Source: Mansonella perstans (lineage: Eukaryota > Nematoda > Chromadorea > Rhabditida > Onchocercidae). Taken from it: DNA of 64,000 nucleotides. The notes under the pieces were generated by a model. It worked only from the letters and a program-made list of their open reading frames with translations. It did no database searches and was not told where the DNA came from. Position numbers and translations under genes: made by a program. Positions within the stretch are counted from its first letter, which is position 1. Every line of letters starts with the position of its first letter. Location of the stretch: assembly GCA_037074765.1 (NCBI GenBank), contig JBAMDO010000144.1:62001-126000 (forward strand), read 5' to 3'. Positions 23,901 through 39,800 of this stretch are shown piece after piece.

Positions 23901-26900
23901 CGGCCTAACTGAGTTAAATTCTTCATGGTTAAAGCCTAGCGATAATTACATAAGTAAATTGCCATGCAAAAAGATTAGAGTTTTCAAAACCAAAAGCTCT
24001 AATGGGAATTTTGCTGAAGAATTTATGAAAAAAAAGCCAGCAAATCTGACAAAGAACGTTTGCTAATATTATTTTTCCAAATGAAATCAATTAAAGCTGA
24101 AGTTAGCAACGATATCAGCAGTAATATTATTCGGAATTCGATCAAATTTAGCTTGAGTATGCTCAAATTTTTTTAGATGAAGTTAAACTTCAAAATCTAC
24201 AACTTACTGAGCCTCATTATTCTTTAGGTATTATGCGTTGAAAATGCATTTGCTCACCGTCTTGATATAGCTCCATATCGAAGTGGCTTTGCCGTCATTT
24301 ACGAAGCGTTTGTTCAATGGGTTCAGGTTTTTACTTTTTTTAAATTTTTAAAATTAAGTTGTTTAAAATCCTTTTTAAATGAAGAATTTTTTTAACCGCA
24401 TTAATGTTAAAAGGAGTAATTAAGTAAATATGTAGCGAGAAATTAAATATGCAAATGTAACAGTTGAATTGTTGGTCGTTGTTGTAGTACGAAGACTTAA
24501 GAATTGAGGCCAAGAAATAGAAGATCGATCAGTCGCCATTAAAACAAGTCACGAAGTGAAGTTGTGACATTCAGGCAAAATTTCCTGCGACACATTCTCT
24601 AACACAGAAAACTTTTCAGGCTTTTAACAATTTCCGAATAGCATTTCTGTTCATGATTCTTCACGACATGCCTTCAACAATTATGAATTTTGTCTTTGTC
24701 ACATCTTGTCGATGTGTTGGTCCGCAAGTCTGTTTATTTCCATTGAAATACTTGGTCTTACTGATGCCTCCAAAAAATTCTTAAGCTTAGGATACTTCAG
24801 ATTCTTCAACTACTGAAATAGTTGCATCTTTCGAGCTGCTTTATGGAGCTGCAAGCTTTAGCCAAGTTAATTTGATCAGTTGACAAGTTGTTCATTTGAA
24901 AAATAAATTATAAAAATTACCTATATGAGGAAATTTATATAGAATTAGTCAAGAATGATTTGTGAAATACAAAGTTTTAGTGGAGTTCCTTTAAAATTTT
25001 TTGAATTTCAAATGAAAACTGTACAGATTCTTCAATGGCCCTTGATAATATCGTCATTGTCGACAACTGTAAGTATTCTGTGGCGCTTGGTAATGTTATA
25101 TTTCGCATATCGCCGAATGATATTCCCTTTGAAGCCTACAGAGAGTGCTAATACAGTTATCCGGCAGCCAACAATCTATGAACAGTTCAAACTTAATTTG
25201 AGCCAAAAGTATTTGTTTAGCAAATTTCATTGCTGAACAAATAGGCAAATAAGTTCTCGATATGAGTGCATTAGGAAAGATTTTAATGTGACGAAAATAA
25301 TGTAAAAAACAAATCAAAGGAAGAGTAGTGAAGGAATAATTACGCATTCCCCAACATAATTTAAGATTTAATCAGTTAATTATTAAGTACTGGATCAATC
25401 TTTTATATCAAAAAACGAATTTGAGATTATTTAAACTGCATTATTTTGAGAAATGGAGGACGCTTGAAAGATTATGATGAACTGTGGCCTGTCAGATACA
25501 GCGTTCGCAAGATCTATGGGCAATTACTGGATGATAACTATGAACAGCAAACTGTACCAGGGAAATCCGATAAACAATCACATCAGAATGCTTCATTCAA
25601 GGTGTTATACTCATTTGAAATGTTTCTGAAACATACAAAAGCAATGAACATGATTTTATATTTAGAAATTATAATTTTTGAAGTAAACTAAATTTTCATT
25701 TCAGTTTCGGTTCTCTTTGACACCTATTTTGAAGGTTATTTCAACATTTTTACTAGCGTTTATTATCTATGTATTCTCAATATTGACTTGTTGTGCACCA
25801 TGCTGTTTTCATTATATCTGCAACTCAAAAAGTTTTTATCATCGCCACAAATGCTCACGTTCCTTCGTCAGGTACGCTAACATTTAAATATTGTTAATTG
25901 ACTCAAAGTAATTATTGATCAAATTGGCATCGATAAAAATGTATTTCAAATGTTTAGATGTTCAAAAATTAACAAAAATTTAAAATGAGTAGTATTTTTG
26001 CAGGTTTTTTTCTCAAGGATTTCACTGGATGCTGTTTATAACATCGTTACTTTTAACAACAATATTATTTGCTCTAAATATTATCTTATTATCATCTGTA
26101 CATGGGTTTGGTAACAATCAGATAGCATTCGAAATTAGCCATGTGTGTTTTTTGGCTTATTATTTAACTGTTATCAAATTTTCACCAAAATAAAATATTA
26201 GATTGTTGAAAAATCAATAAGAATATTTATGAATATTTGTTTGTTGCTTGAAAGAATATATATTGGGCATTACGAATGAGTTTGCATCTGGCCAAATGGG
26301 TATATGTTTACAATGCATTATAATGTAGTCTTACTATATAGATATCTTACACAGATATCTATTTTCAGTGATATTGAAAGAGCGTTATTTCAGATTTGCG
26401 TAGCAGTTTCGTCATCCCAGAAAACTATTCAAACAAGCATTGAAACAAATCACAAAGAGCATTTGAGTACATCAGATTTAACATACACATGTAAACCTAT
26501 TTGGGAAGATGGCGGTTTCGGGATTGGACTTAACAGACAAGAAGCTGGCACTTGGCAAACACGAATAATATTAGCCGGAAAACAAATTCTGGTAAATTTC
26601 GTTTATGAGTAAAACTAATTGTATCACTTCAGTTAGTAACTTATTCAGATGATTTCAAAAATGTTAGATCATTTAATTTTGCAAGACAGATTTGCAATGT
26701 TATAAAAAAACAATCATTTTATCTAGGCTATCTCAACAGAAGTCAGGATGGAATATGACACTGATCGACAGAATCCTCATCATACACTCTATTACGATTA
26801 TGTATTATTGCAGTACAAAGATGCATCATCGCAAAGTTATATTTGCGTACCTGGAAATAAAACAGATTGGTAAACAAAAAATTTGTCGAACAGTATTAAG

Positions 26901-27475
26901 TTCTTTTATTTTTTAACTTTAAATTATCAGTTGATATTAAACAGATACAATTTATCTGATATCTAAAACAATGAATAACTTGAAAATGAGGAAATTTTTC
27001 AGATCTTAAAGATTACAAAATTGTTAATTTGATATTTTCTGCGTTCATTTCTATATTCTATTCTACACTACTTCTATGTCATCAACAATTTTCTTTATGA
27101 TAAAATATTCAGTTACATAGTTTTATTATTCTCAGTGACTATATTTCATGATTTAATTCAAACTTGGTAATATTTAAATTTCAAATTCTAGGAGGTTCCT
27201 AAATGAAATCACTGAATTAGGTTGGCCATACTATGCTGCTTGTGATCGCACATGGGTTATCAAATGGAATACTTTAATTGATTGCAATCTGTACAACAGT
27301 AAGAGCTACTTGAAGAATAAAAGTTACTATTTTGACTATGTGCTCATTTAAAATATTTATTTTTTCATTTCTTTCTTATCAATGTCATAATTTAATGCAT
27401 TTATCTTGTTGTTTAATAGTTACAGTTACTTCGTCGATCTTTATAATTATTCCTAATTATAATCCGAATGATTAA
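20951..27475 (+). CDS. Unrecognised multi-pass membrane protein, 523 aa
   Basis: Eleven exons (20951-21095, 23127-23311, 24228-24326, 25027-25208, 25451-25601, 25705-25871, 26004-26142, 26394-26591, 26727-26869, 27192-27298, 27420-27475) all join in phase and end at TAA. The N-terminus (MFMPDVISSDSVNPTSLLSP) is polar. Hydrophobic segments follow in exon 2 (two: ALYAISFIIYS and WLAVALVSTTVSGSMLTSLL), exon 4 (WPLIISSLSTTVSILW), exon 6 (VISTFLLAFIIYVFSIL, then a Cys cluster CCAPCC) and exon 7 (MLFITSLLLTTILFALNIILL). Exons 8-10 form a hydrophilic region of about 150 residues with spaced Cys and Trp (TCKPIWEDG, YICVPGNKTDW, AACDRTWVIKW, DCNLYN) and N-glycosylation sites. It may be extracellular. 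The last exon is short and hydrophobic. I do not recognise the family and assign no function. Large intron 1 (2 kb) may hide regulatory sequence. Confidence 0.75.
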
Positions 27476-28775
27476 AAGCATAAAAAGCGCAAGCAAATGT
27501 TTGGAATGTTAAAATTATATTGGTTCCATCGTATTATTTTTGATGAGCATCATTGATAAAGTTTAAAGAAAAACTTTCTCCCAATGTTTGGACAAGCGAA
27601 AACGTCAAAAAAATGTTCTGATTTTTATTTTCAGCAAAATTTCTTTTGTTATTCTTTGATGAAATGAACTTGCATCCATCGAATTTTGTAACAAAATTTT
27701 TGCAATGACTGTTAATTATTCGGATCAAAATTTGCTATGGAAAAAAATTAAGTAAAGTTCAAATTGCGAAACGAAAGTTTCGTGTTGATCCGACTGATAT
27801 AATTTAAAATAGACAAAACTTAACTGATCCGAATAATATAATCCAAAAATTGATCTGAAGAATATAATTCAAAAAACATAATTTAAAAAATATATAATTG
27901 TTGTTTGGTTTCATTCTGTTCAAATAGTTACAGCTTTCAATATGACTACAAAAATTAAAATTCATTCGAACAAATTAATCAAAAAATTGCAAGTAATAGG
28001 GCAGGTTATTAGAAATTCCAACGCAAATTCGTTACAATTAACTTAATTTAACATAAATAATTTAGTTGCTTAAATAGTTACAGTACTCTCCATATGACAT
28101 AATTAATATGTCTAGCATAATTTATATTCTGCCCATTATAACCATATGAAAAAACGAACACACGTTATATCAAAATTAAGGATTAAAATAAACTCAGAGT
28201 GAATCCTTCCATAGATATGGCTCAATGTGGAAAGAAGAAACGGTAGGAAATCATTGAAATCACAAAATTCTTTCTCAATTTTATTCAATTAAATTGTGAA
28301 GAAATTAGATGGAGCACTTTATGATCTAAATTTATGTGCCAAAAATGGATTTCGGATTCATACTGTTTCATGGGATAATTCCAGCAGCAAACAATCCTTG
28401 ATGCATCAATAATTAACCGAAATAAAGTCTCTTTTTCGTCCTTTCCTATCAATTTTTATGTTCCAAAAGGGACAGAAAATCAATTACTATAATTCAAAAC
28501 CCGGAAAACATCCATTTAGAAAAAGGCTGGTTTTTCGGCAGATTTGAGAGTTTTAATTACTGAATTTTTCTGCACATCCTTCACTCCATCCTTTCTCTTT
28601 TCATGAGTGTAAGGCTTAGCAAATGATGGCAGTAAATGAGATGACCATGGAATAATGGACCAAAGTAAAAGTCATACTACTTACTATTACTACTTCTAGC
28701 TGTTTACGACCAAAGAAAATGTATATTATATATATATGTGTGTGTATGTGTGTGTGTGCGTATGTGTGTGTAAGT

Positions 28776-28824
<49 letters not shown>

Positions 28825-29339
28825 TATGTATATGTGTGTGTGCATGTGCATATGCAAAGGCCATATGTGGGTCGATACTGATGTGTGCAGCAAAAGCATT
28901 AGCTGATATTGGAAGAAAAATGTTTTTTCCTTCTCTTCTTTCCATTCGTCGAGGTCTATTGGCCATATTTCCATAGCTGCTATAGATTTTATAAGCGATT
29001 AAGCAACCCTTTCAACAATAGCAGTATCCAAGCAGTAGCTCAAGATCCATGTCCAATTGCTGATTTACTATCCTGAAACGGATGGCACGAGATGGACCGA
29101 AGAGCGACGACGACAATAATATTCTTCGATTTGTATTCCATCCTCATCCAGTTTCTTCGACTCATTTTCCTCTTTCTACTCATTAGTTGAACTATTCTAC
29201 CAGTTGTTTGCTCATTTAAAATCGTTCCTTTTTTTTTTTTTATTTCTCATCAAATGAAAAGATAAAAACAAAGAATACAACCAAATTGGAGAAAAAAAGC
29301 GCACGCACATTTCTATCCTCATTCATTTTTTTTCGATAA
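27476..29339. other. Intergenic region with simple and short repeats
   Basis: No gene is supported. It holds loosely repeated units starting TGATCCGA/TGATCTGA (about 27786-27890), two further copies of the AAATAGTTACAG sequence seen at the preceding gene's last acceptor (27922-27933, 28072-28083), and a long TG-rich microsatellite (listed). Confidence 0.4.
28727..28852. repeat. TG/TA microsatellite
   Basis: About 125 bases of (TG)n with interspersed TATG and TGCG units. It gives rise to artificial His-Thr or Cys-Val open frames on both strands, which I do not count as genes. Confidence 0.9.
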
Positions 29340-29564
29340 ATGGCGAAAATAAACTATCGTAAAGACGGAAAAAGAAATAGCGGCATATTACTACTATTTA
29401 CGAAGTGTAAACCTAAAACACTTCAATTCCCTAAATTTTCATCACCGAATTATCCAAAAGGAGACGAAAAAGCAAAGGAACTCATCGAAAAACTTCATTA
29501 CCAATCATCTGATTCTCGTCTTTCATGGAGCCAACACTGTCATTACATCAACGGATACGAGGTT
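29340..29564 (+). CDS. Possible first exon of the MKK7-like gene
   Basis: An ATG opens 75 codons ending at a donor (GAG|GTTAGG). The residues include a basic cluster followed by hydrophobics (RKDGKRNSGILLL), which resembles the D-site that MAP kinase kinases use to dock JNK. The exon ends in phase 0 (or phase 2 with the donor at GTAGCT), whereas the next likely exon at 30749 needs phase 1. Either a weak internal donor or an additional small exon is needed. It could instead belong to another transcript. Confidence 0.35.
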
Positions 29565-29595
29565 AGGTAGCTTTTCCTTTCAAATGGATTATTTC

Positions 29596-29622
29596 AAAAA
29601 AAAAAAAAAAAAAAAAAAAAAA
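29596..29622 (+). repeat. Poly-A run
   Basis: A run of about 27 A residues, with a second shorter A run near 29699-29713. Simple homopolymer sequence in a probable intron. Confidence 0.9.
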
Positions 29623-29947
29623 GAAAGAAATCAGAAATATTTTATTTTAATATTGCAAGTAGCATTCCTTTCTTTCTGAACTCTTTTATTTGATTGGAAA
29701 AAAAAAAAAAAAAGAAACAGGAAGGCAAGGCAAGTTGTAAATGTCAAACAGAAGTGAACAAGAAATGAATGTCGATAGTTTGTAGCATTATGAACTCACA
29801 AAATTAATAGCTTCCTTTAAATTATCTCAATTGCTATTTCTCGAAATGCCTTTATTATAAGCTTAATTTACGGGAATAGGCAATGTTCTTACCATCGTTA
29901 CCGTACAATAATTTCAGACATGCTAAGAAATATGACTACCAGCTACT

Positions 29948-30065
29948 GTATATCCATTTTAATATTGTATCTTACATATTGTATCCATTTTAATGATATA
30001 TATCCATTTTAATGGTACAGTATGTATCCATTCTGATGATACAATAGTATGTATCCATTTTAAAG
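29948..30065. repeat. Short degenerate tandem repeat (TATCCATTTTAATG unit, five copies)
   Basis: Five imperfect copies of a unit of about 21-28 bases with the core TATCCATTTTAATGATA. Some units carry an added ACAGTA or ACAATAGTA. It lies in the gap or intron upstream of the MKK7-like core. No function is evident. Confidence 0.75.
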
Positions 30066-30748
30066 CTTGGCTAAATACAGTACCTCTCCAAGACTATAAT
30101 ATGACTATGGAAACTTAGCACCGAAACAGATATACAGATAGATGTACAGTATCCGTTCGCGGTAACTTTTCCGCTTCGACAACTGTTCATTCATTAAACA
30201 AACAAACTTGATACATACTTATTCCGCCTACCGTAACATCAACTGTAAGTGGCTGGAATTCAATCAACAACAAATCTTCGCATTTTGAGCACCAACCTCT
30301 ATTAACTTTGGGAATTTGATGAATTTTTATTTTTCATCCTGTTTCAACTGGCTTCAACGGCTTACAGTGTACCATTTTCAAATCTTGATGATTTCCTCTC
30401 AAAATCTCTTCTATATTAAATTTTGCTTTCTCCCTCTTTTTCGCTGATTCTTAATGGAAAATCTTTTTAAATCTTTTCGAATACTTTATTTTCATCCTTC
30501 TTTTTTTTGTTACTAATTCAGTATTTCGATGTTCTGAAAGTTCTATCTTTTTTCTTTGATTCCTAATACGTGCATTTCACAAATGTCATTTTTAATCTGT
30601 TTCTTTCCTTAATAAAAATCTTTCTGCTAAAGTAACTACCAAAGATTATTACTCCATCCATGGTACCATCGCAAAGTGATCGCCTCCTTCCCAGAAAGTT
30701 AATGTTATGCTTAGTCATATACTACACAGTTACGATATTAATTTGCAG

Positions 30749-33950
<3,202 letters not shown>

Positions 33951-35698
33951 TAATAAGTTACTTCTGTGCATTATTATAGATCGAAAGCGGGGAAAATTCT
34001 TCGGGAACCCTGAAATCATTGTAATATTTTATTGAAAAGTGATGGTGTGGAATTATTAGTGTCAGCGCATGGGATAAGAGTGTTAAAAATAAAATAGCAT
34101 AACTCATAACTATTTTCATTGCTTGAACTTTGGATTTATTTTTGAATTTTTCGAAGTGCAAATGATTGCTGCTAAAACATCAATACATTTGTTTATCCAA
34201 ATTTTCATTATTAGTTTTTTATTTGATACATTCTTCATTTTTAACTGTTTCGATAAGATTTTGTGGAACTTTGCAAAATTAGAGTCACCACATAATTGTC
34301 ATTTTAAGTTATGCTTTAGAAAGTTCATATTTTGTGTATCTTTTGTTGTTCCAAACTATTTTTGTATTTCTTCTAAAAATCTACTCTGAGGACATATTAA
34401 AAATTTCGCAGGTTTACATTGTCTTTTGCATATCTTTGCATACTTAAAACACATTGTGATTGCATTTGTCAATTGTTTTGTGGATTATCCTTTTATTGAA
34501 CTTTCGCCAAGTAATTCGAATTAACTACCCTTGACTAGTTAATTCTTAATTTGCTTCAAAAAAGTTATATAACACTAGGTGAGTCCATACTATCTATTAC
34601 AACTGTAATGGTTCAAAAAACTTATTTCGAAAGATGAAATAAATGAGGCAGAAAGGAAGTTGTTTTTGCAGTTTAGCCGTTGAAAAAATCTCTAGAGTTG
34701 CTGATGTGTTTTAATATACCTGTTCAAATTGTTAATTGCTGTGCAAATGGTTTTTCCGGTAGTTTTTTTATGCATATATTTTCTGTCAGAAGTTCTGCTT
34801 AATATGTTTACCATTGAGAAATTATATATATCTTGCGCTCTAATTTCTCTATATAAAGCACAAAAATACAGATTATTTCTTACTTGAGTTTCAGGAAATT
34901 CTTCCTTGCTTCATAATCCACAGATGCAGTCTTTTTTTTTTCAATTTTTTTTTTTGAAATCCAGATTTATGAGGGAAAAGGCTACGTGTAAAAGCTGTGT
35001 GAGTAATTATTTTGTCCAGTTGTCAATCCTGAATTTCAACTCAGAGTTTGAATTTATTAGTCGTTTGATTTCTCCATCTTAATATTTCAGTTCTTTTTGC
35101 ATCCTCATGAACCAATTTATGATTGCAAGTATATGATCTGTTTGAGAAATTTTGCACTGTAACTGTAATTGTTAAAAAAAGAAAAGAATAAGAAGGAAAT
35201 CGTGGACCACACTTATTCATTCAAACTTACTAATGTCACGTTTTTTACCTTATTAAATTCCGGATCTATGAAACTTCAGCTTATGTAGGGTTGCTTTATT
35301 GCTAGATTGTACCAAATAATTCCCCAGCTTTATGAAATCTCTTATCGATTCCTTTTTACCCATCAGGAAGCAATTGCTTGAGTAATTTCTGCGTAGTATA
35401 ATCAGAAAAGTAGAAGAGGTATTGCTTACAAAAAAATTTCTAAATCATAAGCTTGTTGTTTATAGATGTTATGATTTTTATTTCCCTGTTTCATCAAAAA
35501 GTGATGCAAAGTTTCAAATTTTAGTGCAAATGAAGTCATACGATTTACAAATTCGAAATAATTTCCAATAACCGATAATCAAATTTGAATAATACAGGAA
35601 ATGCATACTTTTAAGAATTAGCATATTTCAAGTTTGCATCGAGTAAAATGGACCAGTTGTGATCATTTGATTGCAGTTGTGTGCGGAGCTGCAAATTT
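33951..35698. other. Intergenic gap between MKK7-like and CUE-domain genes
   Basis: About 1.7 kb of AT-rich DNA. The open frame at 34123-34389 is Phe/Ile-rich and has no recognisable domain. I see no gene; promoter elements for the CUE gene may lie here. Confidence 0.4.
34088..34093 (+). terminator. Candidate poly(A) signal of the MKK7-like gene
   Basis: AATAAA 138 bases after the stop codon at 33950. The position is sensible; chance occurrence in AT-rich DNA cannot be excluded. Confidence 0.4.
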
Positions 35699-35708
35699 TA
35701 GATTGGAA

Positions 35709-36552
35709 ATGTCTTCCATAGAATGGAAGATTTCGCAGATATGTGTAAGTTCCAACTGATAATGAATGAAGGCACGATTGTTGCGTGTTGAAAAATGTGA
35801 TAACTGATAACTGATTGCGACATTTGCGATCTTCTTTAGCATATCGTCCTAACAGATCAATTACAATTATTTATTAGTATTATCAAATATAATCATAAGA
35901 CAAAAATTTGGATGACATTATAGTCTTTGATTTTATTAAAGATCACTTAGCTCAATTGTTCCACTGTATTTTGCAAAATTTTATCTCCTTAATGAAAATA
36001 TTCTATCAGAATATTGTTCTAATCAAAAGAAATTCAATTTATCCATTTTTCATTAGTTTATTTGTGCAATATAAAATTGCATTTTATAACTATTTTGTAT
36101 CCACCGGCAATATCTTAGGAATGAAAAGATAAAAGAAAGGAACCAAGATTGTATTTGTCAAAAAGTCATTCTTCTTTCTAATTTTTCTTGTCAAGTATTT
36201 CATTGAACAAATATTTAATACAGCACGGTATAGAGTAAATAATATTATTAGCTGCTATTCGTAGGATGTGCTTCCGTGCTTATCTATCGAACAAGTTCAA
36301 CTTTTGTTAAAAGAAACAAATGGAAATGTTAATGATGCAGTTGAAATGGCATTGGAATTATTGAACAATAAATTCACTACATCAAATTCTTCATCCTCGA
36401 AACAATCCATAATTGGAGATTACAAACTAACAGCAACACAAAATAAATTTACAATAATATCATCAGCATCATATTCGGAACAGATTCGGAACAGAGAGAT
36501 AAATGAAAGCTGCTCAAACGAGAGTCACTCATTGGCAGTGGAGCGAAAGTGA
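35709..36552 (+). CDS. Small CUE-domain protein, two exons, 107 aa
   Basis: Exon 1 (35709-35744) encodes MSSIEWKISQIC and ends at GTAAGT. Exon 2 (36265-36552) follows a TTCGTAG acceptor in the same phase. The exon junction falls at the start of a CUE-type ubiquitin-binding fold: a DVLP motif in the place of the usual MFP, then LSIEQVQLLLKET, then GNVNDAVEMALELL. The rest (about 60 residues) is Ser/Asn-rich and probably disordered. CUE domains bind mono-ubiquitin; with almost nothing else in the protein it may act as a small adaptor. An acceptor (TTTGATTGCAG) lies just before exon 1 and could be a trans-splice site. It is the immediate upstream neighbour, same strand, of the RdRP gene. I do not recognise an orthologue. 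Confidence 0.65.
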
Positions 36553-36850
36553 TCTTTCTTTAGTTTATGTTTATTTGAAACTTAAATTCGAATATCCTGA
36601 AATTCTAAAGGTCGTTCAACATGTTTTTCCTTAAAGTGGATTGAAACAGTCCGATGCTTAGGTTATCGATTAACAGTAATTTAGATGTGGAATGTGAATT
36701 TTAGCTATTAACTTAATTAGTGTTGTGGATCAGTGGATTAATTGACTGGAATAGTTTGGCCGTGCTACTTTTAGGAGGCCAATATCAGCCGTATATCTGT
36801 CCCATCTTTTCGGATAGGTATAACAAGATCTAATAGTCTTAGTGATACTG

Positions 36851-39800
36851 TTAATTGCTTATTTCCGGTCTTTCCGGTATTCATTACTTCGAAGGAGAAT
36901 TTGGAAATTACAGAATTGCTGTAAGATTGAAGCTTATAGTCTCAGTAGAAGGTGTTCCGAAGAAACAAATCGAATATACACTCCGAAATATTTTGCAGAA
37001 CGTATGTTAACCAGCAATGTCGAGTTCATTTATTTCATGTATAAATAGTTCTTATTACATGTCTGCATGATAGCAGAGGAAATAAACTGATATTATATTT
37101 CAAGAGATATAGATATATCTTTCCGAAGTCGGAAAAATTATTAGGCTTTGACTTGTATGGAACTTTTGAATTTTATTATCTTAATCTGAAAAATCCTTGA
37201 GGATAAGAATTTTAACTACAAAAAAAAAAAACCTTTTGAATGAAATTGTTTGAGACTTTGGTTTTTAATTTTATAGTGCAACTGCTCAATTCGATCTTTT
37301 GATGAATTAATACCATGTTTACAAGCAGCTTATGAGGAAAAATCAGTCGAAGTTCATGTTGTAGTTGAACTCTCGTGTGATAGAAGATCAAATCAAGAGA
37401 CGTTAATCGATTTTACGAAATCATTTACAGTAGAATCTGGGTAAATTTGTCAAACTTCTACTTTTAAGACGTCTTTGTGTCTTTTTTTTTATAAACTTTT
37501 TACACAGATTTCAAATACTGACATGGTGTTGAAATACAGATATAATTTTTCAGATATGGTCTTGAAATGCAACCTTATATGGAAATTCAGAATATCGATC
37601 GCATTTTAACCGACATAAGGTTGGTTTTTACAACTACTGTTTTCGAGTCTACCCATCCTTACAGTATCTCTGTAAATTCAACCATTTCCTGGAAATGGAA
37701 TAGGTGATAGGAGTAGGATCTGTGACAACGTTCAATTTGTTTTCGACTTTTTGGAACTTGGGTCTTTGTTTTGTCAACCGCTTCTACTCATTCCTTGATC
37801 GAAACAGAGAAGAAAGATCAACAGTATTGAACACAGCAAGGAAAATTGAAAACCGTAAAGGAAGGACAAAAAAAGACAATTTCGAGCTTTTATGACTTTC
37901 CTTAATATTTTTTATTTGTTGAATTTATAAGAAATGGAAATTTTTCATTTTTTATTCAAAATTTACTTTTTTTTTTAAAATAAAAAATCTTTTTTATTTT
38001 CTATCTCAAAATTTTTTCAAAAATTTTGCATATTTTAGACACACAGAGAAATTCACCCAAATCGTTGCTTTCTAAACTTTTACTCGAAAATTAGTCGAAT
38101 CAGAATCCAAACAAAACATCATTTATAGACCAGACCATGCGAATGTGGACATAATTTGGTTGGCATTGGGTAATATGCCAAATATGGGCTTATTTTTTAT
38201 CCGTGGAGAATATGTGACAAAGTATAATGCATCCAGCAACACATTAATCATAAATTCCATACGTGAAACAAAAATAAACAATGCTGCAGGTGAGTATTTG
38301 TTTTTCCAATATGATGGTAACTTTAGATATACGTTAAAGTTATGTTTTTGAAGCATTTATTAGCGTTGGCTGAATTCCATATTATTTTTAATTGTTGTTT
38401 GTTTTACGATGTTTAATAAACAGATAATTCAATAAATTAGCAAAGAGGCAAATTTTTTTGCTTCATTTATGCTAACTGTTTGGTGGTTCGAAAGTTATGT
38501 ATGTACAGAACTTAATGGACTTTCTAAAAAGCAATGAAACTCCGCAAAATTTTTTTTTCATTGTTTTGAAAAATTCGGAAGATCCTGGTTTCCAGCTTCA
38601 TGTGAATTAAATTATTTCCATCTCTTCCATGCTTTATATTATAGCTAAGAGGTTTTCAGTTGTCTCCAAGCTCTGGTTAAGCAATTTTTACAATATTTTA
38701 CTTTAAAAAATTGTAAATTATAAGCAATAAATTAAATTTTTAGGTAACCATATACTATTGTCATGGGCACATTTTGAACATGATCGACGATTGCTAACCA
38801 TTTATTTTGCTGTCGAAAATGTTATCCAGGCTGATGATGGGTTATTATATTCAGGCTATAAATTTGTTATCTCATATAGTTCATTCTATACGGTTATTGT
38901 TGACTGTGATTCGGATCCAGATGAAAGAGATAACTATGTTTATATTTGTTTGCGACATCCGCCACAGGTCAATGCAATTTTTATTTTTTGAAGTCTTGAG
39001 ATTGTCTCGAATTTTTTGGAGATACATATAAAGAACAGCTTGGAGAAAATAGGTAATGCTTACTAAAACATTATTGGTCTAAACAGCGACATGCTATGAA
39101 TTTGGAATAGCTATAATTAGAGTTTGACAGTGTATCAGTTTTGATATATTGTTTGATAAATTTTGAAATTCGTATACTCAAATCATATTTTTGATAATTC
39201 AAAATGCAGCTGTGGGAAGCAGTACCTCGAATAATGAAAAATGGAAGGAGGATCTTGAATATTGAGCAGTGTCACGATTGGATACGTGTTGGAAGTTTTC
39301 CAGGAAATAAACATTTCGCCGGTTGTTCTCAGGTATTTTTAAATGGCAAGTTGTTTCACGAAGGTCTAACAGTATTGCAATCTAGAATTCTTTTTTGTTG
39401 ATTTAATTTTGAGTCAAAATTTGATATAACAAACGATTTTACGAACGTTTTCGTGCAGGAGACCTTGGCTGGATCACTATGGTTTAGCTTTGCGGTGCCT
39501 AAAGAAACAGTGAAGCCGGAAAGAATGTTTCCGGATGAAGTAATCGATTGGCAAAAACGCCCATTAAGTTTAAAACAGGTGGTAATAAGTGCTTGAAGAA
39601 GTAGTGAAATTCATTATATTTGTTTTTAGCTTCATTATAGTTTATTCAGGTGCATAAAGAGCATTTCATCGAAAGAGAAAGTACTATACCGTCACTTACT
39701 TTACACTACTGTCTGTTTGATATTTTTATAACCAGAAAATATGACACATCTTTTTTCCATCCAACGACGAATGTTTCTTGATTGGACACAACCCACAATA

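Noticed and set aside
28616..28976. Open frames of 82-116 codons rich in His-Thr or Cys-Val on both strands
   Set aside because: They are translations of the TG/CA microsatellite and have no other coding signal.
34123..34389. 88-codon Phe/Ile-rich + frame after the kinase gene
   Set aside because: Composition only; no domain, no splice context and no ATG-led signal sequence.
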